Shown: piece by piece, positions 42,616-51,062 of the stretch
How the letters are laid out: every line of letters starts with the position of its first letter
Position numbering within the stretch: the stretch's first letter is position 1
NCBI RefSeq assembly: GCF_018919165.1
Contig: NZ_JAHLQM010000003.1
Location: 62,001-126,000, forward strand
DNA length: 64,000 nucleotides
Source of the DNA: Amphibacillus sp. MSJ-3
GTDB taxonomy: Bacteria > Bacillota > Bacilli > Bacillales > Amphibacillaceae
Reading direction: 5' to 3'
Notes under the pieces: model-generated
What the model was told of the DNA's origin: nothing
The model's database searches: none
What the model saw: the letters and a program-made list of their open reading frames with translations, nothing else
Translations under genes and position numbers: made by a program

Positions 42616-43062
42616 CTAGTCAATAGATAAATCGCGTTTTTTTATCGCTTGCTTTTTTGCTTTTACTTTAAGTAAACCATGATCAAAAGAAGCTGTTATT
42701 GTTGAAGGAATCACTGAGCCAGGTAAGGAGAGAATGCTTTCCCGTGCTCTCTGGAATTGTCTAAACTGATAAAAATCCCTTTGATCATCTTTTATTTCCT
42801 GTTGTTGTTTTTCTGTCACTCGAACGATTAATCGGTTATCTGCGATTGATAAGTGAATACGATCTTTAGTCACACCTGGTAATTGGAAGGTTGCTATCCA
42901 CTCATCTGAAGTATTTTTGACATAGGTAGGTATTTGCCGATTTTGAAAAAATTGATCAATGGAGGCAAGTAAACTATCGTCAGGATAGCCTTGAAATAAA
43001 TCATCCATCTTTTTCACCCAATTACGTGCGAGTTTCAGAAAATCTGGATCATGCTCTGTCAT
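42616..43062 (-). CDS. Hsp20/alpha-crystallin family protein
   Basis: This small heat-shock-like protein of 148 residues has a helical N-terminal part and a C-terminal crystallin domain (YVKNTSDEWIATFQLPGVTKDRIHLSIADNRLIV...). It ends with TASFDHGLLKVKAKK and lacks an obvious I-X-I tail. ATG 43062 is chosen because AGGAGTG lies just upstream; the frame extends 12 codons further. Such proteins hold unfolding proteins; some spore-former members are coat or stress proteins, so the exact role is open. Confidence 0.8.
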   Translation of the reverse strand: MTEHDPDFLKLARNWVKKMDDLFQGYPDDSLLASIDQFFQNRQIPTYVKNTSDEWIATFQLPGVTKDRIHLSIADNRLIVRVTEKQQQEIKDDQRDFYQFRQFQRARESILSLPGSVIPSTITASFDHGLLKVKAKKQAIKKRDLSID

Positions 43063-43159
43063 TATTCTCACACTCCTATCTTTAATTAATTTATGCACTA
43101 GTCAAAAAAACTGTGTCATTGCATTAATTTCTAAATAATTTAAATTTTTCAAAAATATC

Positions 43160-43188
43160 TTGACGATTCATTAATTCTCATCTATAAT
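43160..43188 (+). promoter_or_regulatory. Promoter of the SAM-controlled sulfhydrylase
   Basis: TTGACG and TATAAT are separated by 17 bases and lie directly ahead of the S-box leader. Confidence 0.82.
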
Positions 43189-43206
43189 CCTTTATAATAT
43201 GTTTGA

Positions 43207-43310
43207 CTCTTATTATGAGTGGCAGAGGGAATAGGCCCTATGAAGCCCGGCAACCAGCATTAGGCAAAGGTGCTAATTCCTACAGATTGATTAAATCTGG
43301 AAGATAAGAG
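43207..43310 (+). promoter_or_regulatory. SAM-I riboswitch (S box)
   Basis: The P1 stem pairs CTCTTAT with ATAAGAG. The conserved blocks AGTGGCAGAGGGA, GGCCCTATGAAGCCCGGCAACC and AAGGTGCTAATTCC appear in the right order, followed by a terminator. SAM binding should stop transcription of the methionine/cysteine gene downstream. Confidence 0.95.
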
Positions 43311-43328
43311 GGAGTTTAGAAACACTAC

Positions 43329-43360
43329 CCCTCTTCTTTAACTAAGAAGAGGGTTTTTTT
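43329..43360 (+). terminator. S-box terminator
   Basis: CCCTCTTCTT pairs with AAGAAGAGGG around TAACT, then seven T. The 5' arm can pair with the AAGAGGG at the 3' end of the aptamer, giving the antiterminator. Confidence 0.9.
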
Positions 43361-43398
43361 AAACAAAGTTCAGATCAAAATCGAAGGGGAGTTTCGAA

Positions 43399-45078
43399 AT
43401 GACAAATGGTTTTCCGCAGTCTTTAGGAGCAGAGACACTATTAATTCACGGGGGACAAGAGGTCGATCCTCTTACTCGTTCACGGGCAATCCCAATCTAT
43501 CAGACAACTTCTTATGTTTTTCGAGATACAGAACACGCACAGAATTTATTTGGCTTGACTGAGTCAGGGAATATCTACTCTCGGATGATGAATCCAACAG
43601 TAGATGCATTTGAAAATAGAGTAGCGTTACTGGAAGATGGAGTGGCTGCAGTTGCAACTGCATCGGGGATGGCTGCCATTACATTAGCTATCTTAAATAT
43701 TGCTGAAGCCGGAGATGAAATTATTACCGACAGCAATTTATACGGTGGAACATTTAATTTATTTGATCAAACCTTACCTAAATATGGGATTAATGTGGTC
43801 TTTGTTGATGGAACAGATCCAGAGAACTTTAGAGCAGCTATCACTGATAAAACAAAGGCAATTTTTGCTGAAACCATTACAAACCCTTCTTTATATGTCT
43901 TTGATATTGAAGCCGTTGCTAATATTGCTCATGAAAACGGGATCCCATTACTTATTGATAATACCTTCGCGACGCCTTACGGAGCTAACCCAATCAAATG
44001 GGGGGCCGATGTAGTGATTCATTCTGCAACGAAATGGATTGGTGGACATGGAACAAGCATCGGTGGTCTTGTCATTGATGGTGGCCGTTTTAACTGGAAT
44101 AATGGTAAATTTCCTGGTTTCACTGAACCAGACGAATCTTATCATGGGATTCGTTTCGGTACAGACGTTGGCCCTGCAGCTTTCGCTGTAAAGTTACGGG
44201 TTCAATTATTACGTGACATGGGACCAGCCCTAAGTCCGCAAAATGCCTTTTACTTTTTACAAGGTTTAGAAACACTTAATCTCAGAGTAAAACGCCATAG
44301 TGAAAATACAGAGCGTGTTGTTAAATATTTACTTGATCATCCGCAAGTTGACTGGGTGAATTATCCCGGACTGGAATCAAACCCGTCATTCGCATTAGCG
44401 GAAAAATATTTAACAGATACATACGGATCGATCATCACCTTTGGCGTTAAAGGTGATCGTGAAGTTGGCCGTCAAGTGATTGATCACGTAAAACTATTCT
44501 CACATGTTGCCAATGTTGGGGATGCGAAGTCACTTATTATTCATCCTGCTTCAACAACACACCAACAATTAAGTGCAGAAGGTTTAGAAGCTAGCGGTGT
44601 ATCAGAAACGCTCATTCGATTATCAATTGGACTAGAAAGTTATGCCGATATTGTAGCTGATCTGGATCAGGCTATTGCTCATGCAACAGGAACTGAACCA
44701 ACAATTAAAACTACACTTGATGATGCTGTTCGTTGGGCACTTGAATCGCCATTTGCTCGTGAAGCTGATGGTATTCGCCCAAAAAATATTGTCGTTGCAG
44801 GCGATCATTCCAAACATAATTGTTTAAAAAAACTCGCTAAGCTCGGCTTCCAATACACTGATCTTACTAATAACGATCAGCCAATTGATATTTTATTTGT
44901 TGTTGATCCGAGTGCTGTGCACCAACTACCTAGTGATGCGAAAATTGTTTGGTTCAGAAGCCAAGAAGATTATAGTCATTTAAAGGCTGAAGCTGAAGCA
45001 AATGGGCAATTTGTTGTTGATAATCAATGCTTATTCCGAACTGCTAATCAAATTCGTCTAAATCCAAAGCATGATTAA
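43399..45078 (+). CDS. O-acetylhomoserine sulfhydrylase with C-terminal CoA-binding-like domain
   Basis: The first ~430 residues are a Cys/Met-metabolism PLP enzyme: YSRMMNPTVDAFENRVALLEDG near residue 60, GGTFNLFDQTLPKYGI near 116 and HSATKWIGGHGT with PLP Lys212. It makes homocysteine from O-acetylhomoserine and sulfide. The protein has 559 residues, about 130 more than usual. The extra tail (roughly 450-559) reads IVVAGDHSKHNCLKKLAKLGF, then ILFVVDPSAV, KIVWFRSQEDY and FVVDNQCL. This follows the pattern of YccU-type CoA-binding (Rossmann) domains. The tail may sense a CoA compound; that role is inference. The SAM-I leader supports the methionine role. Confidence 0.88.
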   Translation: MTNGFPQSLGAETLLIHGGQEVDPLTRSRAIPIYQTTSYVFRDTEHAQNLFGLTESGNIYSRMMNPTVDAFENRVALLEDGVAAVATASGMAAITLAILNIAEAGDEIITDSNLYGGTFNLFDQTLPKYGINVVFVDGTDPENFRAAITDKTKAIFAETITNPSLYVFDIEAVANIAHENGIPLLIDNTFATPYGANPIKWGADVVIHSATKWIGGHGTSIGGLVIDGGRFNWNNGKFPGFTEPDESYHGIRFGTDVGPAAFAVKLRVQLLRDMGPALSPQNAFYFLQGLETLNLRVKRHSENTERVVKYLLDHPQVDWVNYPGLESNPSFALAEKYLTDTYGSIITFGVKGDREVGRQVIDHVKLFSHVANVGDAKSLIIHPASTTHQQLSAEGLEASGVSETLIRLSIGLESYADIVADLDQAIAHATGTEPTIKTTLDDAVRWALESPFAREADGIRPKNIVVAGDHSKHNCLKKLAKLGFQYTDLTNNDQPIDILFVVDPSAVHQLPSDAKIVWFRSQEDYSHLKAEAEANGQFVVDNQCLFRTANQIRLNPKHD

Positions 45079-45152
45079 TGTGACGATCTAGACTGACGAA
45101 ATCAATTAGATAAGTGAAATAACACTTAGCTTTCTTATATCATTCTAGATAA

Positions 45153-45194
45153 AAATATAGCGTTAGCGAGTTTTTACTCACTAACGCTATATTT
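45153..45194. terminator. Shared terminator between convergent genes
   Basis: AAATATAGCGTTAG pairs with CTAACGCTATATTT around a 14-nt loop, with A/T tracts on both sides. It can end the sulfhydrylase (+) and yhgE (-) transcripts. Confidence 0.82.
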
Positions 45195-45208
45195 ATTTAA
45201 TTTGATAA

Positions 45209-47830
45209 TTAGGCGCTAAACTCTTCCATATTTTGATCAGATTGTTTTCTATATTGGATAACAAAATATGTCCATGTTGAGATAATAAATAGTGTCATAA
45301 ATAGAATCAATACACCTGCATTTGCCCACATTGTACTATAGTCACCACTTGAAATAACAGCTTTAAAACCAAATACTGAATAAGTCATTGGTAGAATAGT
45401 ATTGAATGGTTGCAATACTCTAGGAATCAATTCTAGCGGGAATGTTCCAGCACTTGTTGTTAACTGTAAGATTAAGATTAGGATCGCAATAAAACGACCA
45501 GGGTTATCTAAAACAGTTACAAAGAATTGAATTAAGGTAATAAATGTTATACTTGTAATAATCGCAAACAAGATAAACCGTGGAACACTTTGAACATTAA
45601 TACCTAATCCTAGAAGTAAAATTGTACAAGCAATTAGGGCTTGTAAAACACCTACTCCGGCTAATGCAAGGAACTTACGTAAGAACCATTCTGTACCGCT
45701 ACTTGGAACAGTTGATGTTTCCCGTAATGGGTAAACAATAGAAAGTAATAATGCCCCAACGAATAGACCAAGTGATAAGAAGTATGGTGCAAAACCAGTA
45801 CCATAGTTTGGTACCTCATTGATTCCCTCATTTTCTACACCAACTGGACTAGCAAACATATCTTTCGTTTGCTCAGATACATTAATATCTTTTGCCGTAT
45901 CTGACGCAGTGGTCATTTCTTCAAAGAATAACTCTGTTCCATCGACAAGGGTATTTGTACCATCATGTAAATCAACGGATCCCTCTGCTAATTGATTTGT
46001 TCCATCTTGAAGTTGAGCAGTGGCATCTAATAAAGTACCCATTCCAGTTTGAAGTTCATTTGTACCTGAAACAAGGTCATTTGAGCCATTGTTTGCAAGA
46101 CTGAATGCGTCGGTAAACTTATACATATTTTGCACGTAACTACTTTGGCCATTACGTAGTGCAGTAGATCCTTGAACTAGATCATTTGTTCCTTGACCTA
46201 AAGCTTGAACACCTGCATAAAGTTGTTTTTGTCCATCATTAATTTGGTTGACACCAGATTGAAGTTGGCCAATTGGTTCATTTAATGCTGTTTTTATTTC
46301 AGTCTCTAAATCTTTGGCAATTGAATCTAGGTTCGCCTCTAATTTAGCTTCATAGCCATCGAGTATTCCATCGACTTGAACAACCGCAGTATCTAATGCT
46401 TGATTAACACCAGCAGTGATTTTTGGTTCTGTTTTTTCTTTAATCATTTGTTCCAATTGTTTTTGTTGTGCATCTGTTATTTCAACATTAGCTAATACAT
46501 TATTTAAAGTTTCTTGGAGCTTAGTAGCTACCATTTGTTGAATAACATTATAATCAGGATCTAATTTCCCTAACGCTTCTTCAATGACTTCATCTGGTAC
46601 ATCTGCTTGTTCTAAAACTTCTCTCATTTCTTGTTTAGTTTGGTTGATACTAGGTTCTGATACCTCACGAATTGATTGGGTAATTCCTAATACAATTTGA
46701 TTCATATCTAACTGTTCTGCTGCACCTTTAACAATATTTCCTGCTTCATTCGCAATCGTTTCAGCTGCACCACTTGCAATTTCATTTGTTAATTGTTTTG
46801 AAATGACTGGTGATAGTTCATCTTTTTTAACCATAATTGCTTGACTTAGCTTTTTACGGATTGGGTCTTTTTGTTCCATTACAGTTGTTTTTATTTTATT
46901 TGCCATTTCTTTTGGTAACTCTTGTTGAAATGTTGCTAACCCTTGATTCACCTGATTCGTACCAGAGATTAAGGCTGGAATATTTTGTTCGAGTTGATTA
47001 ACACCGTTATTAGCAACCTTCATCCCATCATCTAATTGTTCAGTCCCTGATTGAACTTCAACAGAAGCATCTCTTAGCTTCTCACTATTATCGTAAAGCT
47101 CTTGAATTCCTGATGATAATGTGCTTGCACCATCTGCAAGTTGATCGACACCATCAGCGGCGGTTCCAACACCCTCTGCATATTCAACCATTTTTTCAGA
47201 AAGTGTGACTAAGTTTGTTGAAATTAGCTCAGCACCTTCATCCAATTCATGTGCACCATCATTTAGCTGTTCTGTTGCATCTTTTGCATCACTTGCTAAA
47301 TCTTTTACATCATCTACTTTATCTAATACTGTATCTGTGTATGTTTTTGTAATTTCCTCTTGTAGTTCTTGTTGAATCTGTAACATAGCTGTTTCTCCCA
47401 TTTGGGAGGCTAAAAAGTTATAACTTTCATTCGGTACATAAACGAGTTCTAATTTTTGTGGATGATCTACCACAGTCGTTGCGTTTTTCGAAAAGTCTTG
47501 CGGAATCTCAATTAAAATATAGTAATCTTGATTCTGAAGTCCAAGATATCCTTCGTCTTTGTTAACAAAATTGAAATCGTAATCTTCCTCTTTCATCCTA
47601 TCAACCAGCTCATCACCCACTTGGAGCAGTTCACCTTCATATATATATCCTTGGTCCTCATTGACTACAGCAATTGGTATATCATTTACATTTTCATATG
47701 GGTCCCAAAATGCCCATAAAAACATTCCTGAATAAAGGATCGGGATAAATATAACTGCAGTGATCGAAATGAGCAGTTTTTTGTTTTGTAATAATTTAAA
47801 ATTATCTCTATTAAATAAAGATTTAAACAT
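45209..47830 (-). CDS. yhgE: YhgE/Pip family membrane protein
   Basis: This 873-residue protein has one N-terminal membrane helix (about 20-40: LLISITAVIFIPILYSGMFLW), then DPYENVNDIPIAVVNEDQGY, typical of YhgE/Pip (phage infection protein) proteins. A long extracytoplasmic stalk is rich in repeats such as LxDGxxxLxxG and coiled coil. About six membrane helices of the ABC-2 type follow from residue ~690. Relatives serve as phage receptors in lactococci or in secretion-related roles; here the function is unknown. It is downstream of a TetR gene and shares its operator motif. Confidence 0.88.
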   Translation of the reverse strand: MFKSLFNRDNFKLLQNKKLLISITAVIFIPILYSGMFLWAFWDPYENVNDIPIAVVNEDQGYIYEGELLQVGDELVDRMKEEDYDFNFVNKDEGYLGLQNQDYYILIEIPQDFSKNATTVVDHPQKLELVYVPNESYNFLASQMGETAMLQIQQELQEEITKTYTDTVLDKVDDVKDLASDAKDATEQLNDGAHELDEGAELISTNLVTLSEKMVEYAEGVGTAADGVDQLADGASTLSSGIQELYDNSEKLRDASVEVQSGTEQLDDGMKVANNGVNQLEQNIPALISGTNQVNQGLATFQQELPKEMANKIKTTVMEQKDPIRKKLSQAIMVKKDELSPVISKQLTNEIASGAAETIANEAGNIVKGAAEQLDMNQIVLGITQSIREVSEPSINQTKQEMREVLEQADVPDEVIEEALGKLDPDYNVIQQMVATKLQETLNNVLANVEITDAQQKQLEQMIKEKTEPKITAGVNQALDTAVVQVDGILDGYEAKLEANLDSIAKDLETEIKTALNEPIGQLQSGVNQINDGQKQLYAGVQALGQGTNDLVQGSTALRNGQSSYVQNMYKFTDAFSLANNGSNDLVSGTNELQTGMGTLLDATAQLQDGTNQLAEGSVDLHDGTNTLVDGTELFFEEMTTASDTAKDINVSEQTKDMFASPVGVENEGINEVPNYGTGFAPYFLSLGLFVGALLLSIVYPLRETSTVPSSGTEWFLRKFLALAGVGVLQALIACTILLLGLGINVQSVPRFILFAIITSITFITLIQFFVTVLDNPGRFIAILILILQLTTSAGTFPLELIPRVLQPFNTILPMTYSVFGFKAVISSGDYSTMWANAGVLILFMTLFIISTWTYFVIQYRKQSDQNMEEFSA

Positions 47831-47909
47831 GTAGATTCTCCCTCCTAAAAAACAAATGAATTAAATCAACCATTCAATATATTCTTTCTTAATATCATTT
47901 ATAACCATC

Positions 47910-47932
47910 TGACCAAAATGGACGGTTGGTCA
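47910..47932. promoter_or_regulatory. Palindromic operator ahead of yhgE
   Basis: TGACCA-N11-TGGTCA lies between tetR and yhgE. The same half-sites with the same 11-base spacing occur ahead of tetR, so it is probably the binding site of that regulator. Confidence 0.7.
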
Positions 47933-47953
47933 TATTTGGGCTAAAAAATCGGA

Positions 47954-48529
47954 TTATCTAATGGATAATCCATTGAAAATATATGTTTGGAATATTTCTG
48001 CTATCTCTTCTTTAGATAATGGTTCTCGTGATTTTTCCCAATCAAATATTAAAGAAATATAAGTTACAAGTATAATGTAAGCAAAAATATCCGGATCACA
48101 TTTTTTAATTTCACCACGTTTAACGGCAATCTCAATTTTATTACGAATAAATGTGAGGATGGATTCTTCGACTTTGTCAAGTACATTATTAACGATCGGG
48201 GTACCGATATCTCGCTGTTCTTGCACGAGTTTAATCATTAATTGATGCTCCCGTCTAAAGTCTAACATTTCAAATAATGCATGATGGACATTTTCCTGGA
48301 AGCTTCTCCCTGGTACAATCACGATCGCTGCTTTTTCCTCCATATCTTCAATCAGCTTCGTAATAATTTCATTGAATAATTCCTCTTTATTAGCAAAGAA
48401 AGTATAAATTGTACCTTTTCCAACATTAGCAAGTTTGGCAACTTGGTCCATTGTTGTTGCTTTATAACCAAATAAAGAAAATGATTGTGTAGCAGCATTT
48501 AGTATGTCCTGTCTACGATCCACAGCCAC
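47954..48529 (-). CDS. TetR-family transcriptional regulator
   Basis: This 191-residue regulator has an N-terminal helix-turn-helix, ILNAATQSFSLFGYKATTMDQVAKLANVGKGTIYTFFANKEELFNEII, the TetR signature, and a helical ligand-binding C-terminal domain with no identifiable ligand. It likely represses itself and yhgE. The YhgD-YhgE pair of B. subtilis is arranged in the same way. The start has GGTAGGTGA upstream and appears to be GTG. Confidence 0.9.
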   Translation of the reverse strand: MAVDRRQDILNAATQSFSLFGYKATTMDQVAKLANVGKGTIYTFFANKEELFNEIITKLIEDMEEKAAIVIVPGRSFQENVHHALFEMLDFRREHQLMIKLVQEQRDIGTPIVNNVLDKVEESILTFIRNKIEIAVKRGEIKKCDPDIFAYIILVTYISLIFDWEKSREPLSKEEIAEIFQTYIFNGLSIR

Positions 48530-48555
48530 TTTATATCACCTACCTTTTTATAAAA

Positions 48556-48578
48556 TGACCAAAAAACTAAACTGGTCA
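48556..48578. promoter_or_regulatory. Palindromic operator ahead of tetR
   Basis: TGACCA-N11-TGGTCA lies between the -10 box and the tetR start, a position suited to autorepression. Confidence 0.7.
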
Positions 48579-48592
48579 ATCGGACATTCCTT

Positions 48593-48620
48593 ATTATAAC
48601 ATGATTTTTTTATATTGCAA
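48593..48620 (-). promoter_or_regulatory. Promoter of tetR
   Basis: On the minus strand TTGCAA and TATAAT are separated by 16 bases, followed by the operator. Confidence 0.55.
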
Positions 48621-48663
48621 TACTTTTATTTAAAAAATGTTTAACAAATACAGCAAAATTTTT

Positions 48664-48929
48664 ATCAGTGGGCGTTGGGCCTACAGAATCTAGGTTTTGC
48701 AGACCTTACAACAGGACCTGTTGAGTTTAGTGTGTGTTCCTTCTCCACTGATTGGGACTGGAAACGCGGTTACTCGTCCCATCTAAGGGATTTGCGACTA
48801 CCATAGGGGATGACCTAAAGACCCCTGAATCAATCCGGTCGCTAGAGTCACTTGATCTCCCATCTACAATGCTTACCTTCCTTCAAATGCTTGAAGTGAG
48901 AGTCTTACTGACAGTTACACTGCGGTAAA
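48664..48929 (+). repeat. Dispersed intergenic repeat, copy 3
   Basis: This 266-bp copy begins ATCAGTGGGCGTTGGGCCT and ends GTCTTACTGACAGTTACACTGCGGTAAA. CCACTGAT at about 48755 pairs with its first bases. The hairpin GGGACTGG...GGTTACTCGTCCC, GATGACCTAAAGACCC, TGAATCAATC and TTGATCTCCCA are shared with copies 1 and 2. It lies between tetR and ypmR. Confidence 0.78.
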
Positions 48930-49117
48930 TCCAACGTAATATCTGCTTCAGTCTAGTTAAATAGGGAGTCATGATTAGCGATATTCCATTAACTTCTATC
49001 CCCTCTTTCAAAAATCAGGTAAATTATTTATAATACAAAAAATCGCTACGTTTTATTTTTTAAATTAAGGGGAATATATATGATTATACAAATTATTTTC
49101 GAATGGGTGTTTTTATA

Positions 49118-50059
49118 ATGTCACGACGACGAAAAAAAATGTTTTTAGGATTTGCTCTTTCCGCTTTTATTATTGGCGTTTTTTTATTTCTCATATTTAG
49201 ACCGAATCGAATTAACCTAACTACAACAACAGAACCCGAACAAGAGCCGATTGATGAAGTGATTGACCAGGTTGAAAATATGGATGAAGAAGTTCAATCA
49301 ACAACAAATGATTTATCCCAAAATTTAAAAGAGGCCGTTGACCAAACCATTAGCGTCTTTGTCCAAAATGATTATCATATATCAGCAATTGGTGACTCCT
49401 TAACACAAGGTGTTGGAGACGAAATCAATAGTGATGGCTATTTAACGACATTGAAACGTCGATTAACAGATATGGATTATCGTGTTCGGATTGAGAATTT
49501 TGGTAAACGCGGAAATCGAACTGATCAACTGATTGAAAGAATTGAAGAGGAAAGTGCTATTCAACGCTCGATTCGACGGGCAGATATCGTTTTATTAACA
49601 GCAGGTGCAAATGATATTATGCAAATTGTTCGTGAAAATATTCTTAATCTAGATGAAGATATTTTTGATTTAGAACTTGATCATTATGAAGAACGATTAA
49701 TTGATCTATATGAGTTAATTAACTCATATAATGAAGATGCGGAGATTTATTTAATCGGTTTCTATAATCCCTTTGAAAGTTATTTTAATGATATTGAAGC
49801 TCTAGAGGATATACTAATCAAATGGAATGAAACAGGTGAAACAGTTTTTGAAAGCTATCCAAATGGACACTTCATCCCGATCCATGATTTATTTCAAATT
49901 AATCAAATCAATTTATTAGCTGATGATAATTTCCATCCAAACGAAACCGGCTATTCTTTAATGGGGGCGCGAGTGCTTAACTCCATCGAACCAATGCTTG
50001 AAAATTTAGCGGCAGAGCAAGACATTGATAACGATGATGAGGGGATTTCAATGGAATGA
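49118..50059 (+). CDS. ypmR: SGNH/GDSL-family hydrolase (YpmR-like)
   Basis: An N-terminal membrane anchor (FLGFALSAFIIGVFLFLIF) after an Arg/Lys-rich start is followed by an extracytoplasmic linker and an SGNH hydrolase domain. Block I is ISAIGDSLTQGVGDE with the nucleophile Ser near residue 92, block III is LTAGANDIM, and block V is DDNFHPNETGYSLMG with the catalytic Asp/His. The enzyme probably removes acyl or acetyl groups from a cell-surface substrate. It is followed by ypmS, as in B. subtilis. ATG 49118 is chosen, with GGGTG upstream; ATG 49103 is possible. Confidence 0.85.
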   Translation: MSRRRKKMFLGFALSAFIIGVFLFLIFRPNRINLTTTTEPEQEPIDEVIDQVENMDEEVQSTTNDLSQNLKEAVDQTISVFVQNDYHISAIGDSLTQGVGDEINSDGYLTTLKRRLTDMDYRVRIENFGKRGNRTDQLIERIEEESAIQRSIRRADIVLLTAGANDIMQIVRENILNLDEDIFDLELDHYEERLIDLYELINSYNEDAEIYLIGFYNPFESYFNDIEALEDILIKWNETGETVFESYPNGHFIPIHDLFQINQINLLADDNFHPNETGYSLMGARVLNSIEPMLENLAAEQDIDNDDEGISME

Positions 50060-50185
50060 CCCTTTACTTCTAAGCAATCTTACCATTCAAAGTAACCACT
50101 CTCTATTTTAATAAAAGAAACCTTCATTTATTGAAAGTATAGCGGATTACAGCGGGATTGATGGCAAAAAAGTAAAATGAAACTT

Positions 50186-50335
50186 CACTCAGTGGGCATC
50201 TTCATCCCCCACTGAGTGTTGGATGAAGAAACCCAGTTTTTTTCTGACTGTTGTTCCTACATTTATCATTCGACGGTTTCCCTTGTATAAATGTAGCGGA
50301 GGTATATAGTCAGTTATGCTGTGATAAAAAGCTCT
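50186..50335 (+). repeat. Structured leader between ypmR and ypmS with two competing hairpins
   Basis: Hairpin A is a perfect 11-bp stem, CACTCAGTGGG (50186-50196) with CCCACTGAGTG (50208-50218). Hairpin B pairs TCTTCATCC (50199-50207) with GGATGAAGA (50221-50229) plus GGG/CCC and is followed by seven T, a terminator. The left arm of B lies in the loop of A. Further on, CTGACT pairs with AGTCAG (50308-50313) and CTACATTTAT with ATAAATGTAG. The start (CAGTGGGC) and tail (CAGTTATGCTGTGATAAA) resemble the dispersed repeat family. Confidence 0.65.
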
Positions 50336-50370
50336 GTTTCATTATTTTTTTAAAAAGAAGGTGATCAGAT

Positions 50371-50994
50371 ATGAAGGAACGTAATTGGCAACTTTACTTC
50401 CTTATTTTATTTGGAGCTAATGTTGTTTTAATAACTACTTTTGCTATTTTCATATTTTCAACACCGCCTAAGTCTGATCCTCTACCTACTCCTGTTTACA
50501 TAGATGAACCTGGTGCAGAATTTAAAGTCGAGTCGACTAAAGAGGACTTAAATGAACTTATTAATGATTATTTAGATCGAGTATTATTGGCAGATGGAGC
50601 GGATTTTACCGTTTATATTGATCAAGATATCCAACTGACCGGATCCTTAATGGCGTTTGGCACCGCCATTCCTTTAAATATTCGAATGGAACCAGTCGTA
50701 CAGAAAAATGGAGATATTGTTTTATCGATGACTGAAATGTCACTTGGTTTATTAAATTTACCGAAGGATCGAATTTTACATTATATTAATCGACAGATCG
50801 ATACACCTGATTGGCTCTATTTTGATTCGCAAAATGAACAACTTTATGTAGCAGTCACACAGATTGATATTCAAAGTAATTTCCGCTTTAGTGTTCAAGA
50901 ACTCGATTTAACAGATGAGGATATTTCCTTTCTAATTAAAATCCCACAGGCTGGAGTGATCCCAGCAGATGAGAATGCCGTCACAAAAGACTGA
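50371..50994 (+). CDS. ypmS: DUF2140 family protein (YpmS-like)
   Basis: This 207-residue protein has one N-terminal membrane helix (YFLILFGANVVLITTFAIFIF) and an extracytoplasmic domain with FKVESTKEDLNELINDYLDR, LTGSLMAFGTAIPLNIRMEPVV and LSMTEMSLGLLNLPKDRIL. These match the DUF2140/YpmS family of unknown function. AAGAAGGTGATC precedes the ATG. It follows ypmR in the order seen in B. subtilis, but 311 bases of structured DNA lie between. Confidence 0.86.
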   Translation: MKERNWQLYFLILFGANVVLITTFAIFIFSTPPKSDPLPTPVYIDEPGAEFKVESTKEDLNELINDYLDRVLLADGADFTVYIDQDIQLTGSLMAFGTAIPLNIRMEPVVQKNGDIVLSMTEMSLGLLNLPKDRILHYINRQIDTPDWLYFDSQNEQLYVAVTQIDIQSNFRFSVQELDLTDEDISFLIKIPQAGVIPADENAVTKD

Positions 50995-50997
50995 TTT

Positions 50998-51052
50998 AAA
51001 ATAGCAAACTAGTGCAAGTTGATCAACATTTTGCCTAGCTTGCTATTTTTTT
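50998..51052 (+). terminator. Terminator after ypmS
   Basis: AAATAGCAA and CTAG pair with CTAG and TTGCTATTT across a loop, followed by seven T. It may also serve the convergent gene at 51063. Confidence 0.78.
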
Positions 51053-51062
51053 ATCGCTAGAT

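Noticed and set aside
50186-50229. H-type pseudoknot between hairpin A loop and the downstream arm
   Set aside because: The linker available to cross the 11-bp stem is about two nucleotides, so competing hairpins are more plausible.
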